Under the pieces are notes generated by a model. That model saw only the letters and a program-made list of their open reading frames with translations, had not been told where the DNA came from and made no database searches. Of a stretch of DNA of 64,000 bases, positions 1 to 7,173 are shown one piece after another. The stretch is from Nitrospira sp. KM1. Its GTDB lineage: Bacteria; Nitrospirota; Nitrospiria; Nitrospirales; Nitrospiraceae. How positions within the stretch are numbered: the stretch's first letter is position 1; the number at the start of each line of letters is the position of its first letter. A program made the position numbers and the translations under genes. Where the stretch lies: assembly GCF_011405515.1 (NCBI RefSeq), contig NZ_AP022671.1, positions 3,906,001-3,970,000 of the forward strand, in the 5' to 3' direction.

Positions 1-1
1 T

Positions 2-925
2 CCCCTCAATATTCCTATTACGAACCGGAGCGATGCCTTTGCGAATGCCGCCGGCGTCTATCTCCAAGACCAGGCGGCGTTGCTCGATAATCTGCATCTG
101 TTGATCGGCGCCAGAGGCGACTACTTCTATCAGCACAGTAGCGCGGGTATTGCGGCAAGAACGGAGACGAAGGCGGAGAATTGGGCGTTCAGTCCCCGGA
201 TCGGCATGACCTTCCAGCCTGTAAAGCCGGTTGCTATTTATGCCAATGTCACTCGTTCCTTCAATCCACAGTTCAACGTATTGGGCAATGCGGACAACCA
301 ATTCAACCCGGAGACGGGGACTCAGTATGAAGCCGGCGTCAAAACCGATGTGGTTCCAGGTCGCTTGACCAGCACGTTGGCGTTTTACCGAATCGTGAAG
401 CGCAATGTCGTGACCGTGGATCCATTCAATCCGTTGCTGTCGGTTCAAACGGGGGAACAACGCAGTCAGGGCATCGAGTTCGACGTTGCGGCGCAATTGT
501 TACCGGGATGGAAGGTCATCGCAACGTATGCCTATACGGATGCACGAATCACGTCCGACAATTTCTTTCCAGTCGGAAACCGTCTGCCGTTGGTGGCACG
601 GCATACGGGTAGTCTCTGGTCGACCTATGACTTTCAGGCGGGGCTCCTTGAAAATTTCGGCGTCGGCGGCGGTCTGTTTGCCGTGGGCGAGCGTGCCGGT
701 GATCTGAATAACACCTTCGAAATTCCAGGGTATGTGCGGGCGGATGCGGCATTGTACTATCGAAAACCAGACATATTTACGCATACCAATTTGATAGCCC
801 AATTGAATGTGCAGAATGCGTTTGACCAGCCCTACTATACCGGCGGGGCTGGGAATCGGTCGGCCGGTTTCTTTCCGGGTGCTCCCCTGAGTTTCATCGG
901 ATCCGTTAAATTGGAATTCTATTGA
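2..925 (+). CDS. TonB-dependent siderophore receptor, C-terminal part (5' end outside window)
   Basis: This frame is open from the first bases of the window, so the gene begins upstream. The visible 307 residues are late outer-membrane beta-barrel strands, with alternating aromatic and polar residues. Repeating blocks such as GEQRSQGIEFDVA and GWKVIATYAYTDARIT are typical of siderophore receptors, and the chain ends in KLEFY with the terminal aromatic residue expected for outer-membrane assembly. The closest relative in the window is the receptor at 45487-48015 (shared SIKLEF/SVKLEF end and DQRYFTG/DQPYYTG block). It is probably the last gene of another sigma/FecR/receptor cassette. The substrate is unknown. 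Confidence 0.9.
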   Translation, partial: PLNIPITNRSDAFANAAGVYLQDQAALLDNLHLLIGARGDYFYQHSSAGIAARTETKAENWAFSPRIGMTFQPVKPVAIYANVTRSFNPQFNVLGNADNQFNPETGTQYEAGVKTDVVPGRLTSTLAFYRIVKRNVVTVDPFNPLLSVQTGEQRSQGIEFDVAAQLLPGWKVIATYAYTDARITSDNFFPVGNRLPLVARHTGSLWSTYDFQAGLLENFGVGGGLFAVGERAGDLNNTFEIPGYVRADAALYYRKPDIFTHTNLIAQLNVQNAFDQPYYTGGAGNRSAGFFPGAPLSFIGSVKLEFY

Positions 926-983
926 TGAACGGAGGCTGATTGAACTTCCTAGGATTTAACAGACACCGTTGAGAGGCAGATTA

Positions 984-1050
984 AGGAGCATTCTACATTG
1001 TGGTCGGCGGCCGAAGTCCACATGGTCGCGAAACTCAGAATGTCCCCGTT
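984..1050. repeat. Degenerate dispersed repeat (GGGGACATTCT family)
   Basis: Contains GCATTCTACATT near 988 and, about 40 nt on in inverted orientation, AGAATGTCCCCGTT at 1037-1050. Related units occur at 10411, 11358 and 18287. The palindromic arrangement resembles REP-type elements. It lies directly beside the toxin remnant and looks like a recombination footprint. Assignment to a named family is not possible from sequence alone. Confidence 0.45.
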
Positions 1051-1065
1051 CGTCAGCCGTGGAGG

Positions 1066-1361
1066 GTTCGTTTCTTCTCTGCTCTGACAGGAGGAGCGTT
1101 CACAGTTCTTCGTACACACTCCGACGGGGCCAGCAAAGATGACATCAATGCAGGATTCACGATCATCGAGCCGATAGATGATGCGATACGTCCGAATGCG
1201 ATAGGCCCGCAGCCCGGCTAATTCAAACCTAAACGCATGTCCGGCAACTTGGTGCTACGAGAAGTTCTTTGATCCCCTGCATGATCTCGCGCTTGACTTG
1301 AGGATCGAATTTCTACACGCTCGGTGGCTTCGCGAGTATAGCGTGCCCGATACCTATTCAC
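1066..1361 (-). pseudogene. RelE/ParE-type toxin remnant
   Basis: Nucleotide-level copy of the intact toxin at 17632-17928, from its 3' region (CTGACAGGAGGAGCGTTC) back to the GTG start codon equivalent at 1359-1361. Small indels break the frame: the recognisable start RYRARYTREATERV soon runs into another frame. No antitoxin gene accompanies this copy. Homology stops at the toxin start codon, where receptor sequence begins, so this is the breakpoint of a rearrangement. It should be non-functional. Confidence 0.8.
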
Positions 1362-1986
1362 ACGCCCATGGTTGGGCTCGTTGTGAAGCCGTGGCACCAT
1401 GTATCAGTCTGCGGAAACTACATTGAAGCTCTGCAACAGGGTTCCACGGCACCGCTGACGGCCGCCAATGCAGACGAAGTCTTTGCACCATTTGTCTCGA
1501 AAGGATATGAAGCTGGCGTCAAGGCGGATCTCGGCCGCATTGCCTCCACATTGGCGGCCTTTCAGATCACAAGACCGAGCGCTTTCGTCGACCCTTCGAC
1601 CAATGTCTTCGGCGTTGATGGTGACCAACGCCATCGTGGATTGGAGTTCAGCGTCTTCGGCGAGTAATGGAGGGTGTTCGCCTTCTCGGCGGCACCAGCT
1701 CTATCGACGCCGAGTTGACGAAGACTCAAGGTGGTCACCAGTCGCGTCACACGCCTCCTCGCAATATGTTAATTTTGCAAATACGCAGAAGACTCGAGAA
1801 TGGACCCAATGGGATTTCGGTGCTCGATATCGGTTTGAGCGACCTGGCGGCAAACCGATCACAGTTCGCCTCAATATCGACAACCTGCTCAACACGAACG
1901 CATGGTACGGGGGAAATTTCGCTTCTGGCTGGATCACTGCACGCGATCCACGCACCTTCTTGCTCTCGGCGACCTTTGATTTTTGA
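1361..1986 (+). pseudogene. TonB-dependent receptor remnant (C-terminal barrel)
   Basis: Corresponds to the last third of the receptors at 7174 and 13336. It starts abruptly at MVGLVVKPWHHVSV, matching MVGLVVKPWQNVSV of the 7174 gene. A one-base shift near 1665 creates a stop after VFGE. The next block (MEGVRLLGGTSSIDAELTKTQGG) is in another frame, and about 100 bases are missing between the TKTQGG and SRVTH blocks. The end (DPRTFLLSATFDF) is in a third frame. The 5' two thirds, the STN domain and the plug are gone. It is a decayed duplicate. Confidence 0.9.
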
Positions 1987-2224
1987 AATGCGAATTGACA
2001 ACTTCAGGCGAGGCAGGCTGTTCCTGAAAGCAACGTGATAGGTCCGCATGTCTCTGTTTTCCTGAACTCCATAGGAGAGTTCTCACTCACTCTCGCGATT
2101 TCTGGAAACGGAACATTCCTTTTCCCAAATGGTTGTGCTAGCCATGGTAAGAAACGAGGTATGCTGGTCAGATGCATGCTACAGACCCTCGCACCTTCTG
2201 CTCTCGGCCACATTTGATTTTTGA
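1984..2224 (+). repeat. 241-bp duplicated segment (copy 1): orphan promoter joined to a receptor tail
   Basis: Matches 9736-9979 closely over its whole length, and each copy directly follows a receptor 3' end. Inside are a sigma-gene-type promoter (2102-2144) and then ACCCTCGCACCTTC...TTTGATTTTTGA, which is the last 40 or so bases of a receptor gene. A promoter fused to a receptor stop codon with nothing between is best explained by deletion of a whole sigma-FecR-receptor body. The duplication suggests the scar formed before the flanking receptor was copied. Confidence 0.8.
2102..2144 (+). promoter_or_regulatory. Orphan copy of the sigma-gene promoter motif
   Basis: CTGGAAACGGAACATTCC at 2102-2119 is followed after 19 nt by the extended -10 TGCTAGCCA (hexamer TAGCCA at 2139). 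It is nearly the same as the element before the sigma gene at 5477, but no sigma gene follows; the next recognisable coding sequence is a receptor 3' end. Confidence 0.6.
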
Positions 2225-2356
2225 TGATCGCGATGGACGGCCCGGGGAGACTGGCACTTTTCCGATCAGCGCCTGCCTCCCGTTACAAAGAGCGGGACTG
2301 GCACCGGCAAAGCCGCAAGATTTCGAGGGGCGGGGATCAAAGAGGCTGGAATCTTT

Positions 2357-2643
2357 TCACGACCCTTTCTTGAACATATCGTAGTCGTAAATCGACTGAT
2401 GATGACCGATGTAGCGAAGCTCGACATGGTTGGGGTCGAGAAATTTGAAGATGACACGATACGCGCGATCGACTCGAAGCTCCAGACCTCGTGATGCTTG
2501 GGATGTAATTTATCGCTGTGAAGGGACGGATGAAAAGGATTCTCTCGGAAGAGGTCGGTCTTGGTGGAGGCTTTCCGCTGAATGGGCTTGGGAAGTTTGG
2601 CGAACAGTTTGTCGAAGGTTGCCGTCGTCGACAGTTCGAGCAT
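2357..2643 (-). pseudogene. RelE-family toxin, single frameshift
   Basis: Begins at ATG 2641-2643, six bases after the antitoxin stop, reading LELSTTATFDKLFAKLPKPI and then HPKHHEVWS. A one-base loss near 2470 moves the rest (VDRAYRVIFKFLDPNHVELR, then YIGHHQSIYDYDMFKKGS, stop at 2357-2359) into another frame. Both halves look like a mRNA-interferase-type RelE fold with the closing aromatic/His-rich strand. With one base restored the gene would be about 95 codons, a normal length. It is either a recently inactivated toxin or a sequence error. Confidence 0.75.
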
Positions 2644-2649
2644 GATCGG

Positions 2650-2847
2650 CTAGGCGATCAGTTCTCGCAGCGACTTGCGTTTGGTCACCCTTCCCGCACG
2701 GTGGTCCTTTTCGGATGCGTCCAACGCGCTCAGAAATTCTCGGCGATAGAGACCGATCGAGTTGCAGAACGACTCAAAATTCTTTTTCGAGACCTCGAAT
2801 TGAAACCTGTTGCGCGTCCGCTTCACGACTTTTGCGGCCAAGGTCAT
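2650..2847 (-). CDS. Antitoxin-like protein of the neighbouring RelE toxin
   Basis: 65 codons from ATG at 2845-2847 (MTLAAKVVKRTRNRFQFEVS) to a TAG six bases before the toxin start. The size, the order antitoxin then toxin, the tight spacing, and a charged C-terminus (TKRKSLRELIA) fit a type II antitoxin whose N-terminal part binds DNA and whose tail wraps the toxin. An upstream extension of the same frame (to 2982) has no good start context. The family is not recognised from sequence alone, so the function rests on context. Confidence 0.6.
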   Translation of the reverse strand: MTLAAKVVKRTRNRFQFEVSKKNFESFCNSIGLYRREFLSALDASEKDHRAGRVTKRKSLRELIA

Positions 2848-3012
2848 AATGTTGTGATTGTTTCGTGTTCCGGTGCAGAGGACAATCCTTCGACAATCAA
2901 TGGAGAGAGGGCATGATCCATTGGCGCGAGAGGGATCGTACCCGGCTCGATACGGAATGGCAACCGGACGAATGAATGTCAAGGCAGTTATTCCAGTTGT
3001 TAGGTGATATTG

Positions 3013-3345
3013 ATGGCGGTCGCGGCGGAGCAGTCAGGACTGTCTGATCGGATGGCAGTTTCAATGTCTAACCGACAGTGGCCCAGTGTGCTCGCACGGA
3101 TCCTGCTCGTGGTGGTCGGTGGGTACGCGGCCGCTGCCGGTTGTGTCGCCGGATTGTCCGCGGCGTTGACCTTAACAGGTATGGAGAGGAGCGATGCGGT
3201 TGTCCTCGCCTCCATGCTTGGTTTTCTCGTTTATCTCGTGCTGCTTCTCTGGGGCTTCACCGAACGCCGGCTCTGGCGGCTCGGCCTTTGCCTCGCCTTG
3301 TGGATCGGCGCCGGCTTTGGTTTCGCGCGACTGATCGGATTATGA
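3013..3345 (+). CDS. DUF3649-type inner-membrane protein
   Basis: 110 residues if translation starts at ATG 3013 (GGTGAT lies just upstream). ATG 3064 (MSNRQWPSV) is an alternative that begins right before the conserved part. Three hydrophobic segments are visible (LLVVVGGYAAAAGCVAGLSAAL, interrupted by a short polar stretch, then LGFLVYLVLLLWG and LALWIGAGFGFARL). Proteins of this family are encoded next to PepSY membrane proteins in iron-acquisition loci. Here it is the first gene of a trio with the PepSY gene (3454) and the DUF3325 gene (5023), just before a sigma/FecR/receptor cassette. The second copy is at 33953. A role in handling ferric siderophores at the inner membrane is inferred. 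Confidence 0.75.
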   Translation: MAVAAEQSGLSDRMAVSMSNRQWPSVLARILLVVVGGYAAAAGCVAGLSAALTLTGMERSDAVVLASMLGFLVYLVLLLWGFTERRLWRLGLCLALWIGAGFGFARLIGL

Positions 3346-3453
3346 TGGAGATTGGCTGCATGGACCGTCGCCACTCCTTGTCCTGGCTAGCTAGCTCAGG
3401 ATACGGGACGGGCATACCTATGGCTTTTGCCGATTTCCCCGGGGGACCCTGAT

Positions 3454-5019
3454 ATGGAATCCTCGTTCCGCCGTTCCATGGATTGGCTGCACACATGGGC
3501 GGGCATCATTTTTGGCGCGTTGCTCTTCGCCATTTTCTGGATGGGCACACTGGCGGTTTTCGACAGGGAGATCGACAGGTGGATGCTGCCGATGACCCGG
3601 CGGGCGGCTGTGGAGTCCGCCATCTCGTTTGAGCAACTCCGGCCTTTCCTCGATACGGCAGCTGCCGTCAAGGCGCCGAATTGGTCCGTCGTCTTCCCGA
3701 CGGACCGCCAACTCGTGCCGTCGGTGCACTGGCGAAAGGGAGAGGAGCAGATCCGGCGCTATTTGGATCCCGCGACGGGAATACCGCTGCCCGGTCCCGG
3801 CTCCTGGGCAGGCTCGCAATTCCTCTATCCGTTCCATTATATGCTGCACATCAAGCTGTGGCAGTTGGGGATGTGGATAGTCGGACTGGCTGCCATGGCC
3901 ATGTTGGCGCTCTGTGTTTCCGGCATCGTCATTCATCGCACGCTCATCGCCGATTTCTTTACCTTTCGGACCCGCGGCAAGCCGCTCCAGCCGATCCTGG
4001 ATCTTCACAATGTCACCGGCGTGCTCGGTTTGCCGTTTCATGTCCTGATTACGCTGTCCGGCCTGATCATCTTCTTCGCCAATTATTTCCCGATCGGGTG
4101 GCAAGCGACCTATCCGACTCGTGAAGCCTTCAACGCGGACGCCTTCGGCACCTATAGCCGCCCAAAGCTGAAGCAACCAGGGTCGCTGGCCTCGCTCGAT
4201 GAGATGATGAGAGAGGCGCAGCGGCGCTGGCAGGGAGAAGCGCCGTCACAACTAACGGTCTTCCATCCCGGCGATGCCGCTGCCTATGTGCGAGTCGTCC
4301 GGCTCACGCACGATCGGGTCACGCGCCAAGTAGACAGCGTATATTTCGACGGCGCAACGGGCCAATTGCTCCAACAGAATTCCGCGCTCCGTCCGGTCAT
4401 GACGACGCAACGGTTTATTTCGGGTCTGCACTTCATTCAATTTCGGCATTGGACGCTGCGGTGGCTCTATTTCGTGCTCGGTCTGTCCGGCTGCGTGCTG
4501 ATTGCGACCGGCTCGTTGTTCTGGATGGAGACGCGGCGCGAGCGGCATGCGCGGTCGAATCTCTCCGGAGTCCGCCTCGTCGAGGGGGTGACGATCGGCA
4601 GCGTGACGGGCCTCATTCTCGCTACACTGGCATTTTTCGTCTCGAACCGCTTGCTGCCGCTCGAGGCCACGTTGCTGGGATACGACCGCGCGGCCTTGGA
4701 AGTTTGGATCTTCTATCTCACCTGGCTGATCACCTTTGCGCATGCATGGCTGCGGCTCAAGCAAGCCTGGATCGAACAGTGCAGAGCCATCAGCGGGCTG
4801 GCTATTGCCGCGGTATTCTTCAACTGGCTGACGACCGGCGATCACCTCGTGTCGAGCTTGGCATCCCGTGAGCTCTGGCCGGTGGCGGGAATGGATCTCC
4901 TGTTGCTCGTGAGCGCGCTCACGGCCTGGCTCGCCGCGCAGAAGCTCCGGTATCGCACAGTGCCGCACCAGCCCCGTCATGAAGCCATGCCCGTCGCCGA
5001 GCCGCAGGGCTTCGGATAA
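3454..5019 (+). CDS. PepSY-associated transmembrane protein (PiuB-like)
   Basis: 521 residues from ATG 3454, preceded by GGGGGA; a TTG 27 bases upstream is less likely. The N-terminus MDWLHTWAGIIFGALLFAIF is the standard first membrane segment of PepSY-TM proteins. Two large periplasmic stretches alternate with at least four further helices (near residues 140-165, 195-215, 335-355 and 380-400), and conserved histidines sit in HYMLHIKLW, DLHNVTG and GLHFIQFRHW. Proteins of this group are iron-regulated and are proposed to reduce ferric siderophores at the inner membrane; the histidines could bind haem or metal. It overlaps neither neighbour and is followed after three bases by the DUF3325 gene, so the trio is an operon. 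Confidence 0.85.
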   Translation: MESSFRRSMDWLHTWAGIIFGALLFAIFWMGTLAVFDREIDRWMLPMTRRAAVESAISFEQLRPFLDTAAAVKAPNWSVVFPTDRQLVPSVHWRKGEEQIRRYLDPATGIPLPGPGSWAGSQFLYPFHYMLHIKLWQLGMWIVGLAAMAMLALCVSGIVIHRTLIADFFTFRTRGKPLQPILDLHNVTGVLGLPFHVLITLSGLIIFFANYFPIGWQATYPTREAFNADAFGTYSRPKLKQPGSLASLDEMMREAQRRWQGEAPSQLTVFHPGDAAAYVRVVRLTHDRVTRQVDSVYFDGATGQLLQQNSALRPVMTTQRFISGLHFIQFRHWTLRWLYFVLGLSGCVLIATGSLFWMETRRERHARSNLSGVRLVEGVTIGSVTGLILATLAFFVSNRLLPLEATLLGYDRAALEVWIFYLTWLITFAHAWLRLKQAWIEQCRAISGLAIAAVFFNWLTTGDHLVSSLASRELWPVAGMDLLLLVSALTAWLAAQKLRYRTVPHQPRHEAMPVAEPQGFG

Positions 5020-5022
5020 GGC

Positions 5023-5334
5023 ATGGCCGATGTCCTGTCTCTCGGCGCACTGTTCGGGTTGATCTTTACAGGGCTCATGCTGCTTGCGCTGAGTCAGAAG
5101 CACCACTGGCGCGCGCTGCGAGGAACCTCCCCGCGGCCTCGCACGCGGATCCTCGTACATCGCGTCATTGCCGGATCACTCCTGGCGTTGAGTCTCCCGC
5201 TCACCCTTTGGCGTGACGGCCCAGGCTTCGGCTCGCTTCTCTGGGGCACGCTGCTCTCGATTGCCGCATACACCACGACGATGATTCTCAGCCGTCGTCC
5301 CGGTTGGCTGAAGGCCGTTGCACGGCTGCTCTAG
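5023..5334 (+). CDS. DUF3325-type inner-membrane protein
   Basis: 103 residues with an N-terminal helix (GALFGLIFTGLMLLALSQ), a second (HRVIAGSLLALSLPLTLW) and a third (GTLLSIAAYTTTMILS). The early sequence ALSQKHHW followed by a basic stretch is typical of the family. It starts three bases after the PepSY stop, so translation is probably coupled. The same three-gene order appears again at 33953-36171. The molecular function is unknown; association with siderophore-receptor loci suggests an accessory subunit of the PepSY protein. Confidence 0.75.
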   Translation: MADVLSLGALFGLIFTGLMLLALSQKHHWRALRGTSPRPRTRILVHRVIAGSLLALSLPLTLWRDGPGFGSLLWGTLLSIAAYTTTMILSRRPGWLKAVARLL

Positions 5335-5388
5335 CAGAGGGCTGCCCTCCGTAATCCGCTCATTGTCAGCTCTCTGAGTTATCGTGTT

Positions 5389-5432
5389 CCGGAAACGGAA
5401 CATTCCTTTTTTAAGATTCTCTGTGCTAGCGT
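5389..5432 (+). promoter_or_regulatory. Promoter/operator motif of sigma gene at 5477
   Basis: CCGGAAACGGAACATTCC (5389-5406) is followed by a 20-nt gap and the extended -10 TGCTAGCGT (TAGCGT at 5427-5432). Transcription would start near 5440 and give a leader of about 37 nt. The motif has dyad character (GGAA ... TTCC) and occurs at the same place before five other sigma genes in the window. Confidence 0.65.
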
Positions 5433-5476
5433 GGCCCGCTCGCAAGGAAGGGTTTTGTTATTGCGGAGGAGTTATC

Positions 5477-5977
5477 TTGGCGACGGAAAAGGATCTGGGC
5501 GCGTTGTTTCTTGCGCATGAGCCCGAGCTGCGCGCCTATCTGACGCGAAAACTCCGCTGTCCGCATATGGCTGCCGATTTTACGCAGGAAATATTCTTGC
5601 GTTTTGCCGAATTGCCCGCAGCCAACGTCATCGACAATGTCCGATCGTACCTCTATCGCACCGCGCACAACCTGATCATCGATCACTTTCGTAAGGAGGA
5701 ACGGCAGCAAACCTTCTCGACGGATCATGAGGCGCTGCTGGCCATTCCGAAGGAAGCCACCGCGATCGACGATGCTCTGGCCGCCCAACAAGAACTGTTG
5801 CGTCTTCAGACGGCTGTACAGCACTTGCCGGCTCGGACACAGTTGGTGTTCAGGCTGAATCGGATCGAAGGCCTGACGTATACGGAAGTTGCACGCCGCC
5901 TGAAGATTTCCGAAAGCTCCGTTCAGAAACATCTGACGAAAGCGCTGGCGCACGTGATGAAGTGTCTTGAGACGTAA
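5477..5977 (+). CDS. ECF sigma factor, FecI type
   Basis: 166 residues from TTG 5477. This start is chosen because GGAGGAG at 5465-5471 is ideally spaced and because upstream codons would run through the promoter motif. Region 2 is visible as AADFTQEIFLRFAEL and the -10-binding helix as YLYRTAHNLIIDHFRKEER. Region 4 reads LPARTQLVFRLNRIEGLTYT and ends in the helix-turn-helix EVARRLKISESSVQKHLTKA. FecI-type factors transcribe the receptor gene when the cognate receptor binds its ferric ligand. The partner FecR begins 14 bases downstream and the receptor follows at 7174. Confidence 0.92.
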   Translation: MATEKDLGALFLAHEPELRAYLTRKLRCPHMAADFTQEIFLRFAELPAANVIDNVRSYLYRTAHNLIIDHFRKEERQQTFSTDHEALLAIPKEATAIDDALAAQQELLRLQTAVQHLPARTQLVFRLNRIEGLTYTEVARRLKISESSVQKHLTKALAHVMKCLET

Positions 5978-5991
5978 CGGGATGAGATGAC

Positions 5992-6981
5992 ATGATGAGT
6001 GCGGTTTCCATTATGAAATCACGCGAGGATCTACAGGCCGAAGCGGCCGAATGGGTCGTGCGGCTCGGCGCCGAATCCGCCACCGATGAAGATCGTGCTG
6101 CCTGTGTCAAATGGAAGGGACAGAGTGCAGCGCATCAGGCGGCTTTCGATTATGCCGATCGCACATGGCGCCACCTGGCGATGTTGGATGCCACTCCGGT
6201 CGCTGTCCAGTCTTTGGCGATTCAGCCTCACACGAGGCGATCGAGGCGGGTGCAATGGCTGGGACTGGCGGCCTGTTTTGCCGGTCTTGCCATCGTACTG
6301 TTTCTGCAGTTCGATGCGCTGCGAACGATGGTCATGGCCGACTACCGGACAGGCAGCGGGGAGCAGCGCCAGATCTCGTTGCCCGACGGCTCTACCGTTT
6401 TCCTCAATACCGCCAGTGCAATTGCGCTTCGTTTTGATGACCACGCGCGACGGGTGGAACTTTTGAGCGGAGAGGCGCTGTTCGTCGCAGCTCCCAAGCA
6501 AGGTTCTGAATCCCGCCCGTTCGTCGTGACCGGAGGCGAGGGGAGTGTACGTGCTTTGGGAACGCAATTTATCGTACGCCGGTTCGAGCACGCGGACGAA
6601 CTGACTGTCATCGAACACTCTGTCGAAGTGTCGGTCGATCGCCACACGCAAGCTGCGGCTCCGGTTATCGTCGAGGCCGGCCAGCGAGTACGGTATGATG
6701 GCCGGTCTGGCCCCGGCTCAGTTGCTGATGTGAACATCGAACAGGTGACTTCATGGCAGCGGGGCCGCTTATTGTTCGATCGTATGCCGCTGGCGGAGGT
6801 CATAGCGGAGATCAATCGCTATCGGCGCGGCCGCATCGTGATCATGAACTCGGATCTGGCGACGCGACGCGTGAGCGGTGTCGTCATGATCGACAAAGTC
6901 GACGATTCACTCTCCATCATCGCTTCAGAGTTGGGCGCTCGAACGGCTTCTCTGACCTCTTACCTCACCCTGCTCTACTGA
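5992..6981 (+). CDS. FecR-type sigma factor regulator
   Basis: 329 residues from ATG 5992 (a second ATG follows directly). The cytoplasmic N-terminus carries the FecR_N motif (EAAEWVVRLGAESATDEDRA ... WKGQSAAHQAAF). One membrane helix sits near residues 88-105 (WLGLAACFAGLAIVLFLQF). The periplasmic FecR domain includes YRTGSGEQRQISLPDGSTVF, LNTASAIALRF and LLSGEALFVAA. A C-terminal STN-like region (LLFDRMPLAEVIAEINRYR) is expected to contact the receptor's STN domain. It relays the signal from the receptor at 7174 to the sigma factor at 5477. Confidence 0.92.
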   Translation: MMSAVSIMKSREDLQAEAAEWVVRLGAESATDEDRAACVKWKGQSAAHQAAFDYADRTWRHLAMLDATPVAVQSLAIQPHTRRSRRVQWLGLAACFAGLAIVLFLQFDALRTMVMADYRTGSGEQRQISLPDGSTVFLNTASAIALRFDDHARRVELLSGEALFVAAPKQGSESRPFVVTGGEGSVRALGTQFIVRRFEHADELTVIEHSVEVSVDRHTQAAAPVIVEAGQRVRYDGRSGPGSVADVNIEQVTSWQRGRLLFDRMPLAEVIAEINRYRRGRIVIMNSDLATRRVSGVVMIDKVDDSLSIIASELGARTASLTSYLTLLY

Positions 6982-7173
6982 CTCCTTCTCATAGCGTCTA
7001 CAGTTGTTATTGGAATTCACCTGGTTTCTGCACTGTTTAGGCGTGAAGCCGGCGCCTTCTGCCCTGACCGTTACCGACTTTTTCCACTGATTCGTCTTCA
7101 CCTATGACACAGGAACTGAGTCCTCTCGACGGACCGCCGAACCGCATCGAGCCAATCAAGGGAGTAGAGAGAG

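Noticed and set aside
3418-5160. Long open frames on the minus strand opposite the PepSY gene
   Set aside because: Residue composition is of the shadow type (rich in Arg, Gln, His, Pro). The plus strand holds a clear family member. The same applies to antisense frames under the other receptors and FecR genes.
6995-7001. CGTCTAC before the receptor at 7174
   Set aside because: Matches the -10 of the candidate ECF promoters but has neither the A tract 42 nt upstream nor a GGAAA element at 17-20 nt. Left out as chance.
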